Source: Raffaelea ambrosiae (Eukaryota; Ascomycota; Sordariomycetes; Ophiostomatales; Ophiostomataceae). Taken from it: 64,000 bases of DNA. The stretch lies in contig PCDI01000002.1 of the NCBI GenBank assembly GCA_002778195.1, positions 930,001-994,000 on the forward strand, read 5' to 3'. The number at the start of each line of letters is the position of its first letter. Positions within the stretch are counted from its first letter, which is position 1. Shown piece by piece: positions 1 through 10,181 of the stretch. The translations under genes and the position numbers were made by a program. The notes below the pieces were generated by a model. It searched no databases. It was not told where the DNA came from and saw only the letters and a program-made list of their open reading frames with translations.

Positions 1-856
1 TGGTGGCCTCCTCGTCCACCTTGGCCAGGTCAATGCTGCTGACGCCGTGCGTGTTGCCAAACGCGGCGGCCTCGCCCTCGTTGCCGAGCACGTAGTCCAG
101 GTACGGCAGCGTGGCGTCGAGCGCGTCCTTGAAGGCCAGCGGGATGAAGGGCGCCGAGATGGACAGGATGAACACCTTGTCCTGCGCCGCCGCCGCCGCC
201 GCCAGCGCCATGATCGCCGGCGGGCTGACCGTCAGGTGGTAGCCGCCAATGTAGTACGCCTCGGCGCCCTCGACGAGCGCCCACACGGCCGGCGACTGCA
301 GGTGGTCCAGGTCGTAGTGGTTGGCCGCGCCCAGGTCCGTCACCATGCTGCGGTTGCCCGGCGTGATCACCACCGCGCACCGGCCCGTCGCCACCACCGG
401 GTCCACGCGGTACTCCACGCGCAGGCCCGCCTGCGCCGCCGTCTCGTGCAGAATGTCCGCATACTTGTCCTTGCCCACGCCGCCCACAAACACAACGCTG
501 TCCGGCGCCAGCATGTACTGCGCGCCGCGCGCCGTGTTCTGGGCCGCGCCGCCGGCGCTGAGCGTCGCCTTGTAGTTGGTCAGAAAGTCCTCGTAGATGC
601 CCAGGTGCTTCTCTTCGGCCAGGATGGCGTCGTTGGCCTTGAGGCCGTACTTGTCGAGCGTGGCCTGGGTGCCCTCGGCGAGGATGTCTGGTTGGGGGGG
701 GAGAGAGAAGAGAAAAAAAAAGGAAGACGAGGTCAGTCAGGAGGACCTGGAAAGGCACCACGGACAGTGGGGTGGGGGGGGATGGGCACGAAGACGATGC
801 CTACCAAGGAGGGGATTCTCCAGACAGAGGAGACGGTACTTCTTGTCGGCAGCCAT
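1..856 (-). CDS. Adenosine kinase (3' part cut off by window start)
   Basis: Phosphorylates adenosine to AMP (purine salvage, and removal of the adenosine released by the methyl cycle); a cytosolic PfkB/ribokinase-family enzyme. The ATG is at 856-854. Exon 1 (856-805) encodes MAADKKYRLLCLENPLL, the typical N-terminus of fungal adenosine kinases. A 117-nt intron (804-688) with GTAGGC donor and CAG acceptor follows, and exon 2 runs from 687 off the window edge. Exon 2 reads DILAEGTQATLDKYGL, then the substrate-lid region GGAAQNTARGAQYML, FVGGVGKDKYADIL and YYIGGYHLTVSP. About 246 residues are present out of a usual 340-350, so the C-terminal anion-hole/catalytic Asp region (GxGD) lies outside. 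An alanine run (AAAAAA) in the middle is low-complexity expansion. The family call is firm; the end of the gene cannot be seen. Confidence 0.93.
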
Positions 857-1203
857 GGTGGTCAATGGGGCGCGGCGGATGCGGGAGGCGGTGCGTGTAC
901 GGGCAACGATGCTGCTGGTGTTGAGAGGTGAAGAGGAGGAGGATGTGGTGGAAAACAGAGGGCCACGGTTATTGGCTTTGGCGGGGTTGAGCTGGCTTAT
1001 ACCGGGCCAGCAGGGTTTTCTGCCCATGGTGGGGCACAACTGGCGTGCCGCTGCCGTCAGCAGGCCTGGCCGGCACTGGAAGCAGGACATGGTTCAGCAG
1101 AGACAGAAAAAGAGGGCTGGGCCGAGAGGTGTCACAAGAAACTCGAATAGGAAAGAGCACGTTTGGTTTACTGGGGAAGGTACGATGGACGCGAGAAGAG
1201 AAC

Positions 1204-1227
1204 GAGAGAGAGAGAGAGAGAGAGAGA
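1204..1227. repeat. (GA)12 microsatellite
   Basis: Perfect GA dinucleotide run of 24 bp in the intergenic stretch upstream of adenosine kinase. Confidence 0.95.
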
Positions 1228-1503
1228 CAAGAAAACTGCCTGATGCTCCCCCAGAACGGAAGGAACTGACAAAGCCGAGACTATTGCGGGGAGGACAAGG
1301 AAAGTAACGAAATCATCCCATTCTCCCCGTCTGCTCCCATCCAGAATGCCATCCCTCGCCGCAATAAATACACATCGACACCAGATTGCCGTCGTACGAT
1401 TGCAGCCCCCCTCCGATCCGCCCCAAGCAGGCTCGGCACAGGCCACAGGCACAGACGCCGTTTACAAGTCACAGGATTCGGCTTTGCGTGGCCTTGTCAG
1501 CGC

Positions 1504-1542
1504 CACACACACACACACAAACACACACACAAACACACACAC
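1504..1542. repeat. (CA)n microsatellite
   Basis: CA run of about 39 bp with two single-A interruptions, downstream of the uL2 gene. Confidence 0.95.
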
Positions 1543-1913
1543 CCTCTCAAGATCACTTGGTTTGCTTTGGGTTGGGTTTCATTCTGTTTTTGGCTTTTCT
1601 CGTTCTGATATAAACTGGGACACAGACACAACAGCAGCTGCTCAGCTACACTGTTAGGCGTAACCCAACCATCCTCACCGCACACACGCACACAACATCA
1701 AAATAGAAGCAAAGCACGATGCAGTCCATTGAACCCCCGAGCCGTAATACATTGTTTTTTGAAATTCCACCCAAAACGTTAACAAAGAACGGCCAGTCCG
1801 TGATGTATTTTTGCCCACACGCCCTAGTTGCCTTCGACTCGTCGACCTCGCTGCTACCACATACGAGAAAAGGTTTTTTCGTTTTTCGTTTCTGCCCTTT
1901 TCCGAGTCGCCCC

Positions 1914-2872
1914 TTAATCCTTCGTCTTCTGGGTACCCCGCAGCAGACCCGTTCTTCTCGCAGCAATGAGACCGGCCTTCTGACCCTGGGCGGCGTATCT
2001 GGAGATGGTCGAGGCTTTACCGATATGTTGATGGTTACCCTAAGGGGGGGGGGGGGGGGGTGTCAGTACGGAGAGAATAGCCAGATGGGGACGAAAACGC
2101 AGGAGGCAAAGCCCCAGGAGAACAACGAGAGAGTACGTACACCACCGTGAGGATGGTCCACAGGGTTCATGGCAACACCACGAGTCTTGGGCCAGCTGTT
2201 GCGCTTGACGGCAAACTTGTGCTTGGCGCGCGAGGCCTTCAGCAGGGGCTTGTCGGTACGGCCACCACCGGCAACAATGCCGATCATGCCGCGAGCCTTG
2301 CTGCTGACCACCTTCTTGGCGCCAGACGGCAGCTTGACACGGGTCTTGCCCTCGTCCGGGTTGTGGCCGACAACGGTGACGTAGTTGCCAGAGGTGCGGC
2401 CCAGAGCACCGCGGTCGCCGGCGCGCTCCTCGACGTTGGTCACCACGGTACCCTCAGGCACGGAGCCGAGGGGCAGGATGTTGCCGACGGTCAGGGTGGC
2501 GTTCTTGCCGGCGTAGATGAACTGGCCGGTGTACATGCCCTCGTTGGCAATCAGAGTCTCCTGCCGCAGCTTGAACTTGTACGGGTCGCGGAAGACGACG
2601 CGGGCCAGGGGAGCACCCCGGCCGGGATCGTGGATGATCTCGCGGACAATGCCGCGGATGTAGCCATGGCGCTCGGCAAAGTCGAGAGTCCGGAACTTGG
2701 CCGGGTTCTTGTTAAGACGGGTGATCTGTGTTGTTATATGTTAGAACTCGAATTTCCTTCGCCTTCGCCTCCCATCCTCCACAAAAGTCTTTCTTCGCCC
2801 GGGGGGGGGAAGACGTACGGCCTTGAAGATGCCGCCAGCACCCTTGCGCTGATTGCGAATAACGCGACCCAT
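1914..2872 (-). CDS. RPL2: 60S ribosomal protein L2 (uL2)
   Basis: Core large-subunit protein next to the peptidyl-transferase centre. Three exons: 2872-2819 (MGRVIRNQRKGAGGIFKA), 2725-2141 and 2039-1914. They join to 254 residues, the length of yeast Rpl2. The family signature NPVDHPHGG ends exon 2, and exon 3 continues GNHQHIGKASTISRY, so the strongly conserved GGG-NH loop carrying the functional His is split by intron 2. The C-terminus LLRGTQKTKD matches the family. Introns are 93 nt (2818-2726, GTACGT...CAG, branch TTCTAAC) and 101 nt (2140-2040, GTACGT...TAG). The start context CACCATGGG is strong. The 3' splice site of intron 2 is preceded by an unbroken C17 tract. Confidence 0.97.
2044..2060 (-). 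repeat. C17 homopolymer serving as polypyrimidine tract of uL2 intron 2
   Basis: Seventeen consecutive G on the plus strand, which is C17 in the sense of the gene. It sits between the branch-like TACTGAC (about 2061-2067) and the acceptor TTAG at 2040-2043. Confidence 0.9.
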
Positions 2873-5494
2873 GGTGCCTCCGTTGATGAATTAGCGATCG
2901 GTTTCGGAGTCCTGTATCGTGAGGAAAAAGTTTTAGCAGTTGTTCGCAGATTTGTTCCGACGGGTTCGATGAATGCGTTCCCGGTGCCAATGTGTCTGTT
3001 GTCAATGAGAAACGCAAAATACGTATCAAATTTAAACTCCAGACGCAAAAAGGAGGACGAGAAATGTGCAGGGAGAGGTGGTGGCCGGGGGTGGTTGCTT
3101 ACCCTCTTGGTTGGTGGTCTTGGTGAGGAAGGGAAAAAAAAGTCAAATTTCGAGATGCACTGCCAAACATTCACTTTGGGCACGGAAGAACCCACACCAA
3201 ATAATTTTTTTGGTGCTTTTCCCTCTGGTCAGGGCTATCAGCCCGCCCTAGACGGGTTTAGTGTGGTTATGGCTGTCACGTGGAGGGGGTCAAACTTTGC
3301 AAATTTTCATTCTTATGTAATCGGGCAAGTCCACTACAGTGCGTTACAGTGTTTTGTCTGATATTGACACGGACTCAAGAAGCGTGACCCCTCGCCCCAG
3401 AAAACGCAACGTCTCCTCCTCTCTCGCAAACCCTCCAGATGGACGTGACTGCAGGACCAGAGACGGGGACAACAAGACCGCACGTCAGCATGTACGACTG
3501 TGCCTCTTTCCGGAGACCCTGCTTGCCCTCCTGTTGGCCTTTGTCTCTTTCGTGCCGTCGCGTCTTCGAATGTTTGCCTGCTTCTTGTCACCTCTCTGGC
3601 TCTTGTTGTTTATTTTGTGCTTTGCTCTACGGCTGCATCTCGAAGAAGAAAGAGTCGTGATGGTTTCTGGCTCCCGAGACGATTTTAGACCCTCGTTTTT
3701 TGGAGACTCGTCCTACCGGTTTGGGATGGGTCTGCATTTTTGGGCTTCCGCGACAGCGCGGAAATGCGGTCGCGAAGATCGATTGCGTGAGACCTCGGAA
3801 GATAAGCCCGATCTGCACATTCGGTGTGCATGTTTTTGTTTTGTCTTTGCTGTTCATGTTGACTGCGTCTTTCCTGATTTCCATGTTATTGGGGGCTGTC
3901 TCTCTCTCTCTCTGCGTGTCTCTTCTAGTTTCTCTGCCTATTTTTCGCCTTGGGCAAACAGGGCCTTTGGCAGACAGGGATGCCAGGCCACCAGACCGGT
4001 CCTTTTCTAGTCTCAAGTGAGCGGCGCAGAGGTGACGGGTGTTGCTGAGTGGCCGCCCAACACAGGAGATCTGCGCCTTGCCGGAGTGCAAAGCTCGCCG
4101 CGGCACTTTCTCTCTTGGACAGACAAGAAGCCTGCAGCAGCCGAGTGCAAGATTGAAGCACGGCTGTACATGTCTGCCACTTGTTGTCAAGCCGTGGTGA
4201 TACACACTGCATGGGCGTCTCTGTCTACTTTTCGGCAGGCTGTGGCCGTTGTGGCCGTTTGGGCTGTTGTTGGGGTGTTCATCACCAAAATTGTGCCAAA
4301 GTGGCAGGGTTGAGACGGCCTCTCCCCGGATTGCGGCAATCCTCTCTGTGGGGTGGCATTTGTTCCTTCACGGACGGCAAGTCTGCTGATCCTCGCGCCT
4401 GCATCGTCGAGAGGGGCCGCTTTCCGCCTCGAGAAAACGCCAGTCAGCATCAGATTGGCATCTGCTTTTGGATGGCTCAGGGGCTACTCCAAGCAGGAAG
4501 GGCCGAGCGGGGTTCTCTCGCATCTTTGCATTCAGCATCCGGTGGCCGGAGATAGTTTCTCAGCAACCGCCACACCTGCTGGAATGCTGGGTGATATGTC
4601 ACTTCTGGCACAATGTGTCATCAGGACAGTTCCATCAGGGAAGAGGAATGTGATGATGGCAGCGAGCATGTTGATGGAGCTGGCTGATGGAAATGGACGT
4701 GGATGAGGGTGATGGGGTTGTGGCTGGGGGGCGTTTCAATGGCCAACAAGGTGGCGGCTACGATGTGCACCAGGCTGCCTCAGGCATGCGCCGGACTCGC
4801 ACAGGAAGAGGGGATGGGACCAGGATCGGCTGTTCGTGTGGACGGCCTCGGATGGCACGATGGCTGCACGTACAAACAGGATGATCTGGGGATGGGAAGG
4901 AGTCTGTTAGTGGCAAGTAAATAATGATGACTGATCCCTGGCTCGTCTGCCTGGGCTGGGCTGGCTGGCCGGGCTCCTTTGCTCTTTGGCCCTCTGTGTG
5001 TCCTGTGTGCTCTCTCTGCACGAATGTGCGGTGGATGATAAGAGGGGACCACGTCTGTTATGGAGGACGGGCGAAACTGGCACTGCATGCCTAACAGGGG
5101 CCCCTTTTTTGGTCAGTTTTGCGATTTTGTCTGGTGGTAATATAATAAAATAAATATACGCCTGCGTGGAGAAATGAATCAGAAACGCGGCTCTTTTTAG
5201 TAGTCCATGCCAATCCACCCATTTACCTTTTTCGTGCCAAACCAGCACAACCAAGCTTTTGCACGTCTGCCACCACCGCCACCCTCCAACAACACCGCAC
5301 CACGACCTCGGCCACCCGTCAACGCGCCCATCCACCTTCATCGATTCTCTGGTGGTTTCGTGCTCGGGCATCTCTCCGTGCATCCTGCGTCGTGCCGTGT
5401 GCGTGAAGCCCACGCGCTGCCACACGCGCCTTGCCGCAAACCGCCATTTTCCCCCTCCACGGCGTGCAAAGAAGGCCCTGACAACGTTGCAGCC
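2873..5494. other. 2.6 kb intergenic region between divergent uL2 and DDT-domain genes
   Basis: No gene supported. The first ~400 nt should hold the uL2 promoter and leader. Between 3340 and 5200 several overlapping frames stay open on both strands, but they are low in complexity (for example a CT run near 3900), do not resemble families I know and show no consistent codon preference. About 5200-5494 is a CA/CT-rich leader upstream of the next ATG, in frame with an upstream ATG at 5207 that I do not consider the start. Confidence 0.55.
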
Positions 5495-8114
5495 ATGGCC
5501 GACGACGATTCGTCCGACCTCTCCTCCCTCGACTCGCTGTCGCCTGCCCCCTCGGAAGACTCCGACATCGAACTGCGCGCAGACAAGAAGGGCATTCTCA
5601 AGTTCTTTCACAAGGTACCCAAGGGCAAAGCAGCGGCCAAGGCGACCAAGAAGGATGCCAAAGAGCCTGCGCGCGAGGAGACGCCACCGCCGCCGAAGCG
5701 CGAACGGGCGCCATCACCACCCCACGAATATGTGCTGGCTGACAACCAAGACATTGCTGTACGTTGAATATCTTGTCTTCTTTTATTTTATCAACTTGCT
5801 CTCTTTTTTTCTTTTTCTGGGGGCGCGTCGAAACCGCGTGGCGACGCGAAAGATCGCGTGGGTTGAGGGGCAGGAGCATTGCAGGGAAGGAGCGATGGAC
5901 AACCCCAAGAGGAGACGGGGGAGAAAAAAAAAGGCAGAATCGGGCAAATCCCCCGAATCCAGGCTGACACGCGTTCCTTTCTCTTTCTGCAGTTCATTGT
6001 TATGTTCAGAAACCGTCTGGCCGATGCCTTCCCCAAGAATCTCGCCAATTTCGGTCCCCAGGAGCTCGAACGCGACATTGTCGATGGCGTCCCTGGCGAC
6101 AGGGTAGAAAACTTCGTCTGCGCGCTGCTGAAACTGCTGCTCAACCGCCAGCAAGACGTCAAGTATGTGAACATGCCAAACTTTGTTCTTCTTTGCTGCC
6201 CTTCTCTAACAGCATCGTTCCCAGGCCCGGCCACTACCACCGTGCGCTCGAAGAAGCCGTCCTGTCGCACAAGTCGCAATGGGTCACTGACTGGGAGGAC
6301 AACCCGCTGGCTGGGGGCAAAACCTTCACCACCATGACGCCAACAGAAAGGGTACGTTCCGCCTGCTAGGCACGACGGCGCCGGGCTGCAGATAATGTGC
6401 TGGAAAACGCAATTGCTAACATCGCCAGCTGACCCTCCTGCGCGCTCTCATCCTCTGGACCATGTCCTCCTCCAAAGCCGTCCGCGACATCATCGACCGC
6501 GCCTACAAGGGCAAGCGGAAAGACGACGACTCCAACATTGCGGTGTCCGTCCAGTCATGGGGCTCCGATAGCGACAAGCGGCGGTACTACCTCATCGAGG
6601 GACGCGACGACACTGCGTTCCGCGTGTACAGGGAGAGCAACCCGGCCGGCTTCATCAACCGGACGTGGTGGAGTGTGGCGGGCTCGATTGATGAGATCCG
6701 GGCCTTGATCGAGAAGCTCGAGACCAACGACGGCGGTCCCAAGGCCAAGAAGCTGGCGAAGCGGCTGCACGACGAGATCCCGCGCTTCGAGGCCACCGAA
6801 GAGAAACGCCGTCGTCGCGAATACAGACAATTCCGCAAGGACCAATTCAAGCGTCCAGAGCCTGGCTTCTCTCTCTACGAAGGCCGCACGCGCGGCAAGC
6901 GGATAAAGTATACCTACTCGGACGACGAGGACTTTTTGACAGACTCGACGGGCACGCGGCGATCCACGCGCCACAGCACGCGCACGCCTGCCGAGCCTGC
7001 TGGCCCTACGACGACTGCGAGCGGGCGTCAGGTGCGTCCGCCCAGCCGTCTGAATGCGCCCGACACGTCGATGAGCTCGGCTGCTCCGGGGGAGGGGGGT
7101 GGTGAGGGTGTCCAGGTGGAGGATGTGGAGATGGAAGAGCCTTCGATCGGGCCGACCGGACGGCCACGCCGCTCTGCCGCTGTCAACCACGGCATGAATG
7201 GGTGGGCCAAGAAGAAGAAGGAGGGTCGACAGGCCGAAGAGGAATACGACGAGTACGACTCGCAAGCCGAAGACGAGGACAGCGAGCCGGAGCTGGGCGA
7301 TGACGAAGAAGACGACCACGTTCCGGATGAGGAGGACGACGACGAAGACGACGAAGAGTTTGACGAGAGCAAGGACGCGATGCTCGACGACGAGGATGAA
7401 GAGCTGGGCCAGAGCGGCGGCGAGGCGCGCAGTGTCATGGTTAAGCTGCCTGTGCATGCTGTACTCGACCAGGAGACTGGAAAATGGGGCAAGGCAGGGT
7501 CGGGGTCAGCTGCGGCCGCCGCCGACGGAGAGGAGTCACCTGCACCTGCGCGTGCACATGCAACCGGGAGGAAGCTGGTGCGCAAGTCCGACATGACGCC
7601 TGCGGTGTCTGGCGCGACCACGCCGAGCAACGGGGACGTGACCATGTCGGAGCTCGCGCAAGTCAGCGTCCAGACGCCCAACTCGCCAGCCAAAACAGCA
7701 GACGAGATCTCGGTCGCCGTGCCGACCAAGGGCACGGCCAAGGCGGTCACCGAAGAGGAGGCCAAAGCGGATGCAGCGGCTGCTCTGTCCACGCAGATGG
7801 AGGTCGACGGTGCTGCCGAAGAGGAGGCGGCGCCCAAGGCCGGGTCGGCACCGGCACCGCCTGTCAATGGTGGGCCTAAGACACCCGCGGTGAACGGCAC
7901 AGTGGCCGACAAGGAGGAGCAGTCTGCGACGACGACGGAGAAGACAGCTGAGAAGCCGGCCAGACAGGCCACGCCGGGCAAAGAGAGCAGCGCGTCGGTG
8001 GTGGACGGCCCGCTTGTCAACATGGCGTCGCCGCTGACGTTCCGGTCGAGTCCCGAGAAGACGCACCAGACGCGACCCGTGGATGCCGCGGTGGCCGCTG
8101 GGTCCGAAAACTAG
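5495..8114 (+). CDS. DDT/WHIM-type nuclear protein, probable ISWI-complex accessory factor
   Basis: Four exons (5495-5758, 5993-6162, 6225-6351, 6429-8114) give 748 residues; introns of 234, 62 and 77 nt. The start is the ATG in gcagccATGG. Residues 1-85 are acidic and charged. About 90-190 is helical (FRNRLADAFPKNL, ENFVCALLKLLLNRQ), as in DDT domains. About 190-250 carries LTLLRALILWTMSSSKAVRDII followed by RRYYLIEGRDDTAFRVYRE, which resembles the WHIM motif that binds ISWI ATPases and linker DNA. Then come a basic helix (EEKRRRREYRQFRKDQFKR), Arg/Ser-rich stretches, a long Asp/Glu tract (about 457-516) and an Ala/Thr/Pro-rich tail. A nuclear, chromatin-related role is inferred from this order; the exact partner (Isw1/Isw2-like) cannot be read from sequence. 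The gene model itself is well supported by frame continuity. Confidence 0.8.
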
Positions 8115-8743
8115 GAGCTGCCGTATGCCCTGGAATAACTCTTGTCTGGTTGGAATGATTGTAATGGAAATGGGGCTGCGCGGGATTGATACTGTGTATG
8201 GGCTTTGCAAGGGTGGTATGGGGGGAGGGGATATTCTTGTTTCGGGTACGGACGGTTGATAAACGACAACAAAGTTCTTACAAAGAAAGCAGGACGACTG
8301 TTGTTTAGATGTCCATGTATGTGATGTTTGCTTGGGCAGGTTCGTTCATGGTGTGCCTGTGGAGAAGTCTTATACCAAAAGTCGAGGATAGTTTGAACGG
8401 TTCTTTTTTTGTCTTGTTTGCAGAGTGTAAGAAATCCATGGAACGGGGCAGTGGAACTGTGGTCTAGAGAGGCATTGTCGTGGGACGTGGTTTCATGTGT
8501 TTGCTATCAACGTTTTCGAGAGAAAAGTTTATGAATATGTACAGTTCGATATGCGTGCCGTGTGCGTTTCTTTCGTGACATCCCTGCCAATCTTTATTCT
8601 CGTCCTTCTTCTCTTTCTTTCTTTCCTCTTTCCTCTTTCGTGCCTTTCGTGCCTTTCGTGCCTTTCCTCCAGTTTCTCATCAATCGTCTCTTGTGGTTCG
8701 CGGCTAAGCCCCGTCCGTCTCGCATGGTCCTTTCCTTTGTCCC
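8115..8743. other. Convergent intergenic region (3' ends of DDT gene and Atg43-like gene)
   Basis: Terminal regions of two convergent genes. T-rich and C-rich from 8580 to 8740. It contains a 9-bp tandem repeat at 8639-8665. No gene seen. Confidence 0.6.
8639..8665. repeat. CGTGCCTTT x3 tandem repeat
   Basis: Three perfect copies of a 9-bp unit inside a pyrimidine-rich tract, in the likely 3' UTR of the Atg43-like gene. Confidence 0.9.
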
Positions 8744-9316
8744 CTATGCTGCCTTCACTTTCGGCAAGGGCCAGTTGTTCACGCCGTACCACCACCGCCG
8801 CGCGCGCGAGCCCACGCTCTTGCCGCCCAGCTGCGCGCTCTTGTTCCAGTACTGCCACCCGCACACGGCCAGGTTGTACAGCACGCCCTGCACCAGCGGC
8901 ATGAGCACCTGGTCGCGCACGGTCACGAGGCCGATCTTCCACCAGGTGTCGGCGGCCGTGATGCTGTTGAGGTAGCTCTGCTGGAAGCGGAGGTCTGGCA
9001 GCGGCGGGAGGTGGTGGTGGTTGCGGCCGAGGGCGGTCGAGTACGACGAGAGGAGGCCGCGGGCATGGTCGTGGTGGTGGTGGTCGGAGGAGGAGGCGTT
9101 GTTCCACTCGTCTTCGTCCTCGTCTTCATCGCCGTCCTCGTCCTCCTCGTCGTCATCCTCTTCTTCTTCCTCTCTCGGCACGCCTTCCAGTGCGAGCTCT
9201 TCTTTCTCGTCGGCTGCAGTCTCCGGGGCGGCGTCGACCAAGACGGACGGGTCGTGCCGGGGGATGTTGGCTGCTTGGGCGGTCTCGTCGCCCGGGAACG
9301 GCAAGGACGAAGCCAT
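8744..9316 (-). CDS. DUF1770 family protein, Atg43-like mitochondrial outer-membrane/mitophagy receptor candidate
   Basis: Single-exon gene of 190 residues. Residues 1-50 are acidic, 50-70 form a pure Asp/Glu run, and a His cluster (DHHHHDH) follows. The conserved part starts near 105: LPDLRFQQSYLNSI, then WWKIGLVTVRDQVLMPLVQGVLYNLAVCGWQYW with a hydrophobic segment, and a basic tail RARRWWYGVNNWPLP. This layout (acidic cytosolic N-terminus, single C-terminal membrane segment, RDQ...PL.QG..YNL core) is that of the fungal DUF1770 family, which to my knowledge includes fission-yeast Atg43, the mitochondrial mitophagy receptor. I do not see an Atg8-interacting [WFY]xx[LIV] motif in the acidic N-terminus. 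Family assignment is good; the mitophagy role is inferred. It is divergent to eRF1, about 870 bp apart. Confidence 0.75.
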   Translation of the reverse strand: MASSLPFPGDETAQAANIPRHDPSVLVDAAPETAADEKEELALEGVPREEEEEDDDEEDEDGDEDEDEDEWNNASSSDHHHHDHARGLLSSYSTALGRNHHHLPPLPDLRFQQSYLNSITAADTWWKIGLVTVRDQVLMPLVQGVLYNLAVCGWQYWNKSAQLGGKSVGSRARRWWYGVNNWPLPKVKAA

Positions 9317-10181
9317 TTTGTGTGGTGTGTGCGTGTGAGAGGGTGGTTGGGGGGGCAGTGTAATGATGTCCGTAATTCACACGAGTTTGCGCTCGTCCGG
9401 GCTGGTCGTGGACGTGGTCGTCTTCTGGCGAGACACAGAGAGCTTGTTTCTTCGGGACGTTGTCGGGTCGTGGAATATGCAACTATCGGGGCTCTGCGTA
9501 GATGCATAGACTCGGCTGCACTAAAGAGGGGACGTCATATGTGGTCCGTGCACAGTGGGCAGCTCAAGCTGTAAAAAAAATAGGGCTTTGTCCCTGGTCT
9601 GCGAGGCCGTCCGCCTGAAGCGCTGGGCTGGGGATCACTGAAGACGCGGGAGGCTGGAGGCGGGTTCTAGCGGGGGGAGACGAGAGCGCTGGCAACCCCT
9701 CCAATTTCTTGTCCGTGCCTTCCTTCCTGCTTGGAGGACACCGCAGAAAGTACTAAAATTAAATCGAAAATTAAATACTAAAACCACCGATGCCTTGTTG
9801 GCACCCAAGGCATTTAAAAAAATTAGGCACGACCCCGCGGCGGAAAATAGACCAAGAAAAAAAATTAGAGAGAGAAGAACAGACAGGCAAAGACCGTCGA
9901 CCCTCGACCGTCTCCCTTCTCCTTCCTGTCTTCTACCCAACGCGAAGCCACGACAACACCAAAAAAAAAACGTCACCTAACGGAACGACCCAAACCCGAA
10001 CACACACAAAAAGGCCTCCCGCACAGAGGCTTTTGAGCGTTTTCGCTTTTGCTCAATTCTTTTCAAGTTTGCCCTCACTTGCTTCGTTTAGCTAAATTCT
10101 CTTTTTTTATTTTTTTTTGCTCTCTTTTTTCCCTTTCGCCTCAACGTCTTTTTTTCCTGTTTTGCTTGCGCACCCGTCAAG
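9317..10181. other. Divergent promoter region between Atg43-like gene and eRF1
   Basis: 865 bp. AT-rich around 9750-9850 (AAATTAAAT runs), followed by a T/C-rich leader at 10080-10170 immediately before the eRF1 ATG. No gene seen. Confidence 0.6.

Larger units (their letters stand above)
857..1913. other. Intergenic: adenosine kinase upstream region and uL2 downstream region
   Basis: No gene supported. On the minus strand a TATA-like CCGGTATAAG lies near 1000, about 140 nt upstream of the adenosine kinase start. The stretch holds a (GA)n and a (CA)n microsatellite. Open frames here overlap one another in several frames and look like chance. Confidence 0.6.

Noticed and set aside
2147..3361. 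404-codon plus-strand frame over the uL2 gene
   Set aside because: Opposite strand of three uL2 exons with exact family length; the frame crosses uL2 introns and promoter.
3339..4205. Overlapping frames of 190-220 codons on both strands
   Set aside because: No recognisable family, low-complexity CT runs, no splice-supported extension and mutually overlapping; treated as chance.
5207..5494. Upstream in-frame ATG of the DDT-domain gene
   Set aside because: Would add ~96 Pro/His-rich residues unlike the rest; the ATG at 5495 has a better context and an acidic start usual in the family.
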